From: Rhizobiaceae bacterium MnEN-MB40S
GTDB lineage: Bacteria > Pseudomonadota > Alphaproteobacteria > Rhizobiales > Rhizobiaceae
Direction: 5' to 3'
Assembly (NCBI GenBank): GCA_024343425.1
Contig: BRLC01000016.1
Span: 186,001-250,000 of the forward strand
DNA length: 64,000 nucleotides
The notes beneath the pieces were generated by a model. That model had not been told where the DNA came from. It did not search any database and saw nothing but the letters and a program-made list of their open reading frames with translations. A program made the position numbers and the translations under genes. Each line of letters starts with the position of its first letter. Position 1 is the stretch's first letter. Positions 1-7,052 of the stretch are shown piece by piece.

Positions 1-365
1 ATCAGGATCTTCGTTTCCGCGTGGTCGAGCTGGAATGCGATGACGGCGGCGTCGAGCCGCGTATTGAAGGAATGCAGCACCGCGCCGGTCATCGGCACGC
101 CGTGATGGGCTTCGAGCATCGCCGGCGTGTTGGACAGCATCACGGAAACCGTATCGCCCTTGCCAATGCCGCGGGCGGCCAGGCTCGAGGCAAGCTGCCG
201 GGACCGGTTGTAGAAGGTCCGGTAATCCATGCGCATGTCGCCGTGGATGATCGCCGTATGGTCCGGATAGACGTAAGCCGCGCGCGCCAGATGCGCCAGC
301 GGCGTCAGCGGCTGATAATTGGCGGCGTTGCGATCGAGATCGGTTTCAAAGGGATTTGCCGACAT
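1..365 (-). CDS. Acyl-CoA synthetase (AMP-forming), N-terminal part
   Basis: The gene runs off the left edge and only about 121 N-terminal residues are visible. The protein starts MSANPFETDLDRN and carries the N-terminal pattern of AMP-forming acyl-CoA synthetases: an entry segment with PLTPLAHLARAA, then YPDHTAIIHGD, then GIGKGDTVSVMLSNTP and GAVLHSFNTRLD. The family activates a carboxylate with ATP and CoA through an acyl-adenylate. The ATP-binding P-loop and catalytic core lie outside the window, so the substrate cannot be inferred. The start is the ATG at 365, with a GGAGGA ribosome site four bases upstream. It lies 29 bp downstream of the TauE/SafE gene on the same strand, so the two are probably co-transcribed. 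Confidence 0.85.
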   Translation of the reverse strand, partial: MSANPFETDLDRNAANYQPLTPLAHLARAAYVYPDHTAIIHGDMRMDYRTFYNRSRQLASSLAARGIGKGDTVSVMLSNTPAMLEAHHGVPMTGAVLHSFNTRLDAAVIAFQLDHAETKIL

Positions 366-394
366 AGTTCCTCCGGTTGGCCATGCAAATGAAG

Positions 395-1168
395 CTATTG
401 CATTACAGCAAGCAGCCCGTCGGCAACAAGCTTTAGTCCGGTCAGCACGATCAGAACATACATGAACGGATAGAAGACCTTCGGGCTCATTCGCTTGACG
501 ATCCAGGCGCCGGCAAGGGTCGCGACGGGCGCCAGCGGCAGAAGCACCGCGCTTGTCGCAAGGTTCGATGTGTCGAACTGGCCGAGCGCGAAATAGGGTC
601 CGAGCTTCAGAAAGTTCATGAGCGCGAAAAACCGGGCGCTGGTCCCGGCGAACAGCTTCGGATCGAGCTTCAGCGGCACCGTGTAAATCTGAAACGGCGG
701 CCCGCCCGCGTGGGACACGAAGCTCGTGAAGCCGGCGACCGTTCCCCAGAACGTACCCTTGACCGGATTGTGCGGCGCCGGTTGGCCGCGCACCTCGATG
801 GAAGCGAAGAACTGCTGATAGACCATCCGGCCGACGAAAATGACGGCGACGCATCCAAGCAGAAGCTGAATCAGGGCGTCATCGAGCCATGCCGCGGTGA
901 TCCAGCCGATCGACAGCCCGACGAGAGATCCCGGAACGAGATATTTCAAGGTCCTCATGTCATTGTAGTGTCGCCAGGCCCACAGGCTTGCAATGTCCAT
1001 GACGATCAGGATCGGCAGCATGATCGCCGCCGCCTTCACCGGAGGCACGACAAGAGCGAGTATCGGAACGCCTATCAGTGCGAGGGCGCCGCCGAAGCCG
1101 CCCTTCGACAGGCCGACCAGGACCACGGCGGTAATCGCTGCCGCATAGAATGCAAGATCGGTCGGCAT
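395..1168 (-). CDS. TauE/SafE family (TSUP) membrane permease
   Basis: A 257-residue integral membrane protein with repeated hydrophobic segments and the two half-repeats typical of the TauE/SafE (TSUP) family. The first half has GLSKGGFGGALALIGVP and the second has GFTSFVSHAGGPPFQIY. Family members move sulfite, sulfonates or other small organic anions across the inner membrane; the substrate here is unknown. The ATG at 1168 has an AAGGA motif upstream. The downstream neighbour on the same strand is an acyl-CoA synthetase, so transport of a carboxylate or of a sulfur anion released from one is possible, but this is only inference. A second, divergent TSUP protein is encoded at 50132-50863. 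Confidence 0.85.
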   Translation of the reverse strand: MPTDLAFYAAAITAVVLVGLSKGGFGGALALIGVPILALVVPPVKAAAIMLPILIVMDIASLWAWRHYNDMRTLKYLVPGSLVGLSIGWITAAWLDDALIQLLLGCVAVIFVGRMVYQQFFASIEVRGQPAPHNPVKGTFWGTVAGFTSFVSHAGGPPFQIYTVPLKLDPKLFAGTSARFFALMNFLKLGPYFALGQFDTSNLATSAVLLPLAPVATLAGAWIVKRMSPKVFYPFMYVLIVLTGLKLVADGLLAVMQ

Positions 1169-1378
1169 GTTGATCCTTCACAAAAGGTGGTCTATCGGGA
1201 ACCAGGATAGTCCCGTTTCGAAATTCGTGCTCGAACCGTGGATTGAATTTGAAGCGGCAGAAGCGAACAGCGTGCTTGATAGCGAATTTCATTGCAGAAA
1301 ACCACAAGGCCGCCGGCGATTTGAACGCGCCGGGGCAAATCGCGCCACGCCCAACGCCAGGCCCGGAGCCGGAAGATC

Positions 1379-2023
1379 ATGACCAGCCGTTGCCGTCTCG
1401 TCCTCATTGCGCCGCCGATCGCTGATCCGGACGCGCTCGCCGGCGTGCTCGGCGACGCGCTGCGCGGCGGCGACGTCGCGACCGTTATTCTTCCGCAGGG
1501 CGATCTCAACGAGGCGGATTTTCAGAAAGTCGCCGCCAGGGCGGTCCCGGTGATCCAGGAAAAGGGCGTCGCCGCGCTGGTGTGCGGCGAGGAACGGATC
1601 GCCATGCGCGTCAAGGCCGACGGGCTGCATATTGACGGTCCGGCGGCCGTGTTGCGCGAGGCCGTGGAAAAACATGCGCCGCAGCTCATCGTCGGCGGCG
1701 GCAATCCGCAAACCCGCCACGCCGCGCTGGACGCCGGCGAAGCCCAGCCCGACTACGTGTTTTTCGGAAAGCTCAGGGGCGATATCAAGCCGGAGCCGCA
1801 TTCGAAGAACCTCGCGCTCGCCGAATGGTGGTCGGAAATGGTGCAGATTCCCAGTCTCGTCATGGGCGGGTTCGATCCCGAAAGCGCTTTGACCGTCGCG
1901 GAGCACGGCGCGGACTTCGTTGCGCTCGGATCCGCCGTGTTCGCCGAGCCCGCGCAATCGGCGCAGATCGTCGCCGCTGTAAATGCGTTGCTTGACGAAA
2001 AAGCGCCACGGTTTGACGATTGA
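1379..2023 (+). CDS. ThiE/TenI-like thiamine phosphate synthase family protein
   Basis: A 214-residue TIM-barrel protein of the thiamine phosphate synthase/TenI family. Recognisable blocks are VKADGLHIDG (the strand carrying the VGxD-like motif), QLIVGGGNPQTRHAALDAG, DYVFFGKLRGD and the C-terminal phosphate-binding region PSLVMGGFDPESA followed by GADFVALGSAVF. True ThiE has a QLRxK motif near the N-terminus that binds the pyrimidine pyrophosphate. Here that region reads VATVILPQGDLN, so the activity is doubtful and I leave the symbol blank. The ATG at 1379 follows a GGAAG ribosome site. The SEL1 gene starts 10 bp after the stop, suggesting one transcript. It could be a divergent ThiE or a TenI-like protein of other function. 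Confidence 0.75.
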   Translation: MTSRCRLVLIAPPIADPDALAGVLGDALRGGDVATVILPQGDLNEADFQKVAARAVPVIQEKGVAALVCGEERIAMRVKADGLHIDGPAAVLREAVEKHAPQLIVGGGNPQTRHAALDAGEAQPDYVFFGKLRGDIKPEPHSKNLALAEWWSEMVQIPSLVMGGFDPESALTVAEHGADFVALGSAVFAEPAQSAQIVAAVNALLDEKAPRFDD

Positions 2024-2033
2024 GTGCGCGGCG

Positions 2034-3053
2034 ATGAAAAGGATCATGCTCATATTGCTGGCGCTGGGGCTGCAGGGCGCCGTCGCCGCGCACGCCCAGC
2101 CCGCCGCGCCGTCTCCTTTCGCCGACAACGACCATCCGGCGCTGCCGCAGGACGATTATATTCCGGACGAGCCGGCGGTCGAGGCGGATACAGAGGATGC
2201 GCCGGAAACCCCGACGGAAGGCGCCGATATCGCCTATGGCGCCTTTCAGCGCGGATATTATCTGACGGCGCTGGAATTCGCGCTGCCGCGGGCCAAGCTC
2301 GGAGATCCGGCCGCCCAGACTCTGATCGCGGAAATCTATTCGGAGGGTCTTGGCGTTCCGAAAGATCCCGACGAGGCGGCGTTCTGGTATTCCGCTGCCG
2401 CAAAAAGCGGTGATCCGGCGGCGCAGTTGAAATACGCGCTCATGCTGCTTGAAGGAACGCAGGTCGAAAAGGACCGGAATCGCGCCCGCGAACTGATGAA
2501 AAAGGCGGCCGACGCCGGAAATTCCTCGGCGCAGTTCAACTACGGACAATTGCTGATCACCGATCAGCCGGGTAGTGAGGGGATAAAAGCGGCGCTGCCC
2601 TATATGCTTGCCTCGGCGGAGGCCGGCATCGCCGACGCGCAATTCGCGCTCGCGCAAATCCGCGCCTACGGCATCGGCAACACGGAGCCGGATCTGGACG
2701 AGGCGCGGAAATGGATGATACGCGCCGCGCGGTCGGGCTACGACACCGCCCAGCTCGACATCGCCGTGTGGCTGATCGACGGGATCGGCGGCGATCCCAA
2801 CTTCGACGCCGGTTTCGGCTGGATGCGCCGTGCGGCGAATTCCGGAAACGTCATGGCTCAGAACAGGATCGCGCATCTCTATATCAACGCGATCGGCACC
2901 CGCCCCGACCCCATTGAGGCCGCGAAATGGTATATCCTGTCCCGTCGCGCGGGACTGGAGGACGCGTCGCTTGAGGATTTCTTTCAGGGCCTGACCGCCG
3001 AGGAACAGAAAGCCGGCATCGAAGCCGCAAACAATTTCCGGTCCCGCTTCTAG
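2034..3053 (+). CDS. SEL1-repeat exported protein
   Basis: A 339-residue protein beginning with a signal peptide (MKRIMLILLALGLQGAVAAHA), followed by an acidic, proline-rich linker and then about six SEL1-type helical repeats. Repeat signatures include AQTLIAEIYSEGLGVPKD, EAAFWYSAAAKSGDPAAQ and AKWYILSRRAGLEDA near the C-terminus. SEL1 repeats are TPR-like scaffolds for protein interactions, often at the cell envelope; no enzymatic motif is seen. I prefer the ATG at 2034 over an in-frame ATG at 1983, because 1983 lies inside the thiE-like gene and would bury the signal peptide. The gene follows the thiE-like gene closely and precedes efp, so the three may form an operon. Confidence 0.85.
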   Translation: MKRIMLILLALGLQGAVAAHAQPAAPSPFADNDHPALPQDDYIPDEPAVEADTEDAPETPTEGADIAYGAFQRGYYLTALEFALPRAKLGDPAAQTLIAEIYSEGLGVPKDPDEAAFWYSAAAKSGDPAAQLKYALMLLEGTQVEKDRNRARELMKKAADAGNSSAQFNYGQLLITDQPGSEGIKAALPYMLASAEAGIADAQFALAQIRAYGIGNTEPDLDEARKWMIRAARSGYDTAQLDIAVWLIDGIGGDPNFDAGFGWMRRAANSGNVMAQNRIAHLYINAIGTRPDPIEAAKWYILSRRAGLEDASLEDFFQGLTAEEQKAGIEAANNFRSRF

Positions 3054-3139
3054 GCGGGTTCCGGCCAGGCGTTCGGGCTTGAATCTTGGCTGCTTTTGTG
3101 GTCTGGAAGCGCGGATTTCTCAACAACCGGACCACAGCA

Positions 3140-3703
3140 ATGAAAATCAACGGAAACGAAATTCGTCCCGGGAACGTTATCGAGCACAATGGCGGCCTCT
3201 GGGCCGCGGTCAAGACCAATGCGGTCAAGCCTGGCAAGGGCGGCGCGTTCAACCAGGTCGAACTGAAGAACCTGATCGACGGCACCAAATTGAACGAACG
3301 TTTCCGCGCATCGGAAACGGTCGAGAAGGTGCGGCTCGAGCAGAAGGAATTCCAGTATCTCTACGAACAGGGAGACATGCTGGTGTTCATGGACACCGAA
3401 AGCTACGAGCAACTCGAACTGCAGCATGATTTCGTCGGCGATCGCGCAAACTTCCTGCAGGACGGCATGATGGTGACGGTGGAGCTCTATGAGGACAAGC
3501 CGATCGGCGTCTCGCTTCCCGACCAGGTCACGCTGAAGATCGTCGAGGCCGATCCGGTGGTGAAAGGACAGACGGCTGCGTCGTCCTACAAGCCGGCGGT
3601 CATGGAAAACGGCATCCGCGTCATGGTTCCTCCTTTCATCGAGGCGGGCGAAACCATCCTCGTCGACACCAACGAAATAAGTTACATCCGCCGCGCCGAC
3701 TAG
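3140..3703 (+). CDS. efp: Elongation factor P
   Basis: A 187-residue protein with the full EF-P layout: an N-terminal KOW-like domain with [15 protein letters not shown] and two OB-like domains. EF-P binds between the ribosomal P and E sites and relieves stalling at consecutive prolines. The modifiable lysine at the loop tip is Lys33 (VKPGKGGAF); it is lysine rather than the arginine used by EarP-type systems, so EpmA-like lysylation would be expected. The likely start is the ATG at 3140; an in-frame upstream start at 3086 would add a poorly conserved extension. The UAG stop at 3701 is also the first three bases of an inverted repeat. The IMPase gene follows after two palindromes. Confidence 0.96.
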   Translation: MKINGNEIRPGNVIEHNGGLWAAVKTNAVKPGKGGAFNQVELKNLIDGTKLNERFRASETVEKVRLEQKEFQYLYEQGDMLVFMDTESYEQLELQHDFVGDRANFLQDGMMVTVELYEDKPIGVSLPDQVTLKIVEADPVVKGQTAASSYKPAVMENGIRVMVPPFIEAGETILVDTNEISYIRRAD

Positions 3704-3775
3704 TGGTCCGATTCCGGCATTTGCACCCCGATGCGACTTGTTCTGTAGCAAATGTCGGAATCTTCAGGACCACTA
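3701..3775. repeat. Imperfect palindromic element 1 after efp
   Basis: The left arm 3701-3724 begins TAGTGGTCCGATTCCGGC and the right arm 3748-3775 ends CAGGACCACTA. The arms are near-complementary, with a 4-nt bulge on the right and a loop of about 23 nt. The first three bases of the left arm are the efp stop codon. There is no U-tract, so it is not a canonical terminator. It shares the TAGTGG outer edge and a CATTTG inner core with the second palindrome at 3790-3867, so both look like members of one small palindromic repeat family. Confidence 0.8.
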
Positions 3776-3789
3776 GCTGGATTATATTT

Positions 3790-3867
3790 CTAGTGGAGCT
3801 TTTTAATTTGACATTTGAAAACGAATTCGCGACTTGCGGAACTCAAATGTCAAATTTGCTCCACTAG
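3790..3867. repeat. Imperfect palindromic element 2 after efp
   Basis: The left arm at 3790-3817 begins CTAGTGGAGC and contains ATTTGACATTTGA. The right arm at 3843-3867 reads TCAAATGTCAAATTTGCTCC then ACTAG. The arms are almost perfectly complementary, with a loop of about 25 nt. Ends and core resemble element 1, only 14 bp away. The element lies 31 bp upstream of the IMPase start, so it could form a hairpin in that gene's leader RNA. No coding sequence or transposase is associated. Confidence 0.8.
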
Positions 3868-3898
3868 ACCGGCCAACCGCCAGGAAAAGACGCAATCA

Positions 3899-4693
3899 AT
3901 GGCCCGTTCAGCCCTCCTCAACGTCATGGTTCAGGCCGCCTTCAAGGCGGGCCGGTCCCTTTCGCGCGATTTCGGCGAAGTCCAGAACCTGCAGGTCTCG
4001 CTGAAAGGTCCAAGCGACTATGTCAGCCAGGCCGACAAAAAAGCCGAGGACGTGATCCGCAGGGAATTGCTGAAAGCCCGGCCGACCTACGGCTTCCTTG
4101 GTGAGGAAAGCGAGGAGGAGAAGGGCACGGACGGTCAGCATCGCTGGATCGTCGACCCGCTGGACGGGACCACCAACTTTCTGCACGGCATCCCGCATTT
4201 CGCGGTGTCGATCGGGCTTGAACGGCAGGGCGAGATGGTCGCCGGCGTCGTCTACAATCCGGTCACGGACGAACTCTTCACCGCCGAACGCGGCGGCGGC
4301 GCTTTCGTCAATGACCGGCGCATGCGGGTGGCGGCCAGGAAAACCCTCACCGATTGCGTCATCGGCACCGGCGTTCCGCATCTGGGACGCGGCAAGCACG
4401 GCCAGTTTCTCATCGAACTGCGCAACGTGATGGGCGAAGTGGCCGGCATTCGCCGCAGCGGCTCCGCCGCCCTTGATCTCGCCTATGTCGCAGCCGGCCG
4501 TTTCGACGGTTTCTGGGAAGACGGCTTGAGCCCCTGGGACATCGCCGCCGGCATTATCCTCATCCGCGAAGCGGGCGGGTTCATTTCGGACCGGTCCGGC
4601 GGAAACAGGATCTTCGAGACCGGCGCCGTCGTCACCGGCAACGAGCGGATCCAGCGGGAACTGATGCAGGCGCTCAAGCGGCCAGCCGTCTGA
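3899..4693 (+). CDS. suhB: Inositol monophosphatase family protein
   Basis: A 264-residue Mg-dependent phosphatase of the IMPase/SuhB family. All three signature blocks are present: FLGEESEEE (metal ligand glutamates), IVDPLDGTTNFLHGIPHF (the DPLDGT metal and catalytic site) and the C-terminal SPWDIAAGIILIREAGG. The family hydrolyses inositol-1-phosphate and related sugar phosphates in the cytoplasm; in enterics SuhB also binds transcription complexes. The ATG at 3899 has an AGGAAAAG ribosome site upstream; an in-frame start at 3815 would lie inside a palindromic repeat and is rejected. The length matches the family. The gene stands alone between efp and a MotA-like pair. Symbol by family resemblance only. 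Confidence 0.9.
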   Translation: MARSALLNVMVQAAFKAGRSLSRDFGEVQNLQVSLKGPSDYVSQADKKAEDVIRRELLKARPTYGFLGEESEEEKGTDGQHRWIVDPLDGTTNFLHGIPHFAVSIGLERQGEMVAGVVYNPVTDELFTAERGGGAFVNDRRMRVAARKTLTDCVIGTGVPHLGRGKHGQFLIELRNVMGEVAGIRRSGSAALDLAYVAAGRFDGFWEDGLSPWDIAAGIILIREAGGFISDRSGGNRIFETGAVVTGNERIQRELMQALKRPAV

Positions 4694-4811
4694 CGAACAC
4701 AGATCGGCGTTATTCTGCGGTTGCGCTCCTTTTCTGTCTCGTTGTTGCCCAACAAGTCTTTTATTTTGCCGCTGTTTTTGTTTATCTCTCTTCCGTGCCG
4801 GAGGGGAGGCA

Positions 4812-4902
4812 ATGATTCCTGTGTACTATTGTGCTCCCCCGAACGGGACGCGGGCATGAATCCGGCAGACCGGTTGGCTGAAGGAATGGCCGGCTGATGT
4901 AA
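4812..4902 (+). other. Chain of coupled micro-ORFs in the leader of the MotA-like gene
   Basis: A strong GGAGGGGAGG ribosome site is followed by ATG at 4812 opening a 15-codon ORF (MIPVYYCAPPNGTRA) that ends TGA at 4857. Its stop overlaps ATG at 4856, opening a 13-codon ORF (MNPADRLAEGMAG) that ends TGA at 4895. That stop overlaps ATG at 4897, which is followed at once by TAA, giving a start-stop. The MotA-like gene begins 20 bp later. This could be a leader-peptide attenuator or a coincidence in an otherwise non-coding 228-bp spacer (4694-4921). Confidence 0.3.
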
Positions 4903-4921
4903 AATCTGGGGTTTCTTGCAT

Positions 4922-5968
4922 ATGGCAAAACTGAGACTATCGGGATGGGGCTTATCGGATCAGGATGGTCTTCAGCCGAGCCGGCTGTCCAGCCCGCTCG
5001 TCTTTTTCTGGAGCCAGCTGATCTTTCTCATCATGTCGGGATTTCTGGCCGCTATCCTGTATCGTCAGATATCGGAGGCGTTTTTCGCCAATCCCGGTCT
5101 CAACGGGCTCATTCTGTTCGTTCTTGCGATCGGCGTTTTCCTGGTCTTCAACCAGGTGCTGCGATTGCGGCCGGAAGTGCGCTGGGTCAATTCCTTCGTG
5201 CAGGGCGCAGACCGCGTGCGCAATGTTCGCGAGCCAACGCTGCTCGCGCCGATGCGGGCGTTTCTCACCCGCAAGGAATCGATGTCGCTCACGACCTCGT
5301 CCCTGCGCTCTATTCTCGATTCAATCGCCACGCGCCTCGACGAATCGCGCGACACCTCGCGCTATCTCATCGGGCTCCTGGTCTTTCTCGGCCTGCTCGG
5401 CACCTTCTGGGGCCTGCTGCAAACGATCGGCTCCATCAACACGGTCATCCAGTCGCTTGATCCTGGAACCGGCGACACGAATGACGTGCTGGCGGCCCTG
5501 AAGGAAGGGCTTTCCTCGCCGCTCGACGGCATGGGAACGGCGTTTTCCTCGTCGCTTTTCGGTCTCGCCGGCTCTCTCATTCTCGGCTTTCTCGATCTTC
5601 AGGCCGGCCGCGCCCAGAACCGGTTCTACACCGAGCTGGAAAACTGGCTGTCGACGGTCACCGATCCGGATTTCGACGTCGTGCACGAATCCGCCGGGGG
5701 AGCCGACAACGCCGAAGATATTCGCCGCCTGTCCGAGACGGTGCAGCACATGGCGCAGGCCGGCGGCGGCATCAACCAGCGCTCCACCGCCGCCATGGCC
5801 AATCTTGCCGAGGGGATACAGGGCCTCGTCAAGAACATGCGCAGCGAACAGCAGATGCTGCGCGACTGGATCGAGGCTCAGCAGGCTGAATCGAAGGCGC
5901 TGCGCGCCACGCTGGAAAGGCTCAGCGAAAAGATAGAGCGGCTCGGCGGCGGCAGGGGAGATCGGTAG
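4922..5968 (+). CDS. MotA/TolQ/ExbB-type proton channel subunit
   Basis: A 348-residue membrane protein. Two transmembrane segments are near residues 30-50 and 60-80, with a third and fourth in the MotA/ExbB domain at about 145-215 (SRYLIGLLVFLGLLGTFWGL, then GMGTAFSSSLFGLAGSLILG). The C-terminal 100 residues are hydrophilic and probably coiled coil. MotA/ExbB proteins form the proton-conducting ring that drives a MotB/ExbD/TolR partner anchored in the envelope. The partner is encoded 3 bp downstream. No flagellar genes are nearby, so this is probably a separate envelope energy-transducing pair rather than the flagellar stator. The start is the ATG at 4922; a TTG six bases earlier is less likely. 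Confidence 0.85.
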   Translation: MAKLRLSGWGLSDQDGLQPSRLSSPLVFFWSQLIFLIMSGFLAAILYRQISEAFFANPGLNGLILFVLAIGVFLVFNQVLRLRPEVRWVNSFVQGADRVRNVREPTLLAPMRAFLTRKESMSLTTSSLRSILDSIATRLDESRDTSRYLIGLLVFLGLLGTFWGLLQTIGSINTVIQSLDPGTGDTNDVLAALKEGLSSPLDGMGTAFSSSLFGLAGSLILGFLDLQAGRAQNRFYTELENWLSTVTDPDFDVVHESAGGADNAEDIRRLSETVQHMAQAGGGINQRSTAAMANLAEGIQGLVKNMRSEQQMLRDWIEAQQAESKALRATLERLSEKIERLGGGRGDR

Positions 5969-5971
5969 CCG

Positions 5972-7003
5972 ATGGCGCTCGCCAAAAGCAGGAGAGGATA
6001 TCGGAGCGTCGATTACTGGCCGGGTTTCGTCGACGCCCTTTCGACCCTGCTTCTGGCCATCATGTTCCTGCTCTCGGTCTTTGTGCTCGCGCAGTTTCTC
6101 CTGAGCCGTGAAATCAGCGGCCGCGACGAAGTTCTCAATCGCCTGAACAGCCAGATCAACGAACTGACGCAGCTTCTTGCGCTCGAACGGTCGAGCAATC
6201 AGGACCTTGAGGATTCGCTGGCCAACCTGCAGGCGTCGCTGTCGGCGGTCGAGGACGAGCGTTCGCGGCTGCAACAGATCCTCGACCGCGGATCGGGCGC
6301 TTCCGATCTCGCCCAGCAGCGGATCGGCGCGCTGGAGGATACGCTGGACGAGGAGCGGCAGGTCAGTCAGCGCGCGCTGGCCCAGGTGGAGCTTCTCAAC
6401 CAGCAGATCTCGGCTCTGCGCCGCCAGATCGCGGCGCTTGAAGACGCGCTGGAAGTGTCTGAGGAAAAGGACCGGGAGAGCCAGGTCAAGATCGCCGATC
6501 TCGGTCGCCGCCTCAATGTGGCGCTGGCCCAGCGCGTGCAGGAACTGAACCGCTACCGCTCGGATTTCTTCGGACGATTGCGCGAGATCCTTTCCGATCG
6601 TGAGAATATCCGCATTGTCGGCGACCGCTTCGTTTTCCAGTCGGAAGTGCTGTTTCCGTCCGGCGGCGCCGACCTCAACGAGGCCGGCGAGGCCGAGATG
6701 GCGAAGCTGGCCCAGGCGTTGCGCGATCTTTCCCGCGAAATCCCGTCCGACATCAACTGGGTTCTGCGCGTCGACGGCCATACGGATAACGTGCCTTTGT
6801 CCGGAACCGGCCGCTACGCCGACAACTGGGAGCTTTCCTCGGCGCGCGCCACATCGGTGGTCAAGTTCCTGATCGAACAGGGCGTTCCGGCCGAGCGGCT
6901 GGTCGCGGCAGGCTTCGGTGAATTCCAGCCCATCGAGGAGGGCGATTCGCGTGAGGCCCGCGCCACCAACCGCCGCATCGAGCTGAAACTGACGGAGCGA
7001 TAA
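5972..7003 (+). CDS. MotB-like protein with coiled coil and OmpA C-terminal domain
   Basis: A 343-residue protein with one N-terminal transmembrane helix at about residues 15-45 (VDALSTLLLAIMFLLSVFVL). A long coiled coil follows at about 55-205, then an OmpA-like peptidoglycan-binding domain at about 225-340 (VLRVDGHTDNVPLSG, AERLVAAGFGEFQP, NRRIELKLTER). It has the MotB/TolR arrangement, with an aspartate (VDAL) at the start of the single helix where proton-bearing residues lie. Only 3 bp separate it from the MotA-like gene, so the two should form one complex. The unusually long coiled coil suggests it spans a good part of the periplasm. Its physiological role is unknown. Confidence 0.85.
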   Translation: MALAKSRRGYRSVDYWPGFVDALSTLLLAIMFLLSVFVLAQFLLSREISGRDEVLNRLNSQINELTQLLALERSSNQDLEDSLANLQASLSAVEDERSRLQQILDRGSGASDLAQQRIGALEDTLDEERQVSQRALAQVELLNQQISALRRQIAALEDALEVSEEKDRESQVKIADLGRRLNVALAQRVQELNRYRSDFFGRLREILSDRENIRIVGDRFVFQSEVLFPSGGADLNEAGEAEMAKLAQALRDLSREIPSDINWVLRVDGHTDNVPLSGTGRYADNWELSSARATSVVKFLIEQGVPAERLVAAGFGEFQPIEEGDSREARATNRRIELKLTER

Positions 7004-7052
7004 AAGAACGGATCGCCGCCGGCGGGAGACCGGCTGCGATATGGGAGGAGAC

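Noticed and set aside
21-392. 123-codon plus-strand open frame at the left edge
   Set aside because: The minus strand here encodes the N-terminus of an acyl-CoA synthetase with a ribosome site; the plus frame has no resemblance to any family.
3701-3867. Palindromes after efp as Rho-independent terminators
   Set aside because: Loops of more than 20 nt, no T tract after either stem, and similarity between the two elements favour a repeat family.
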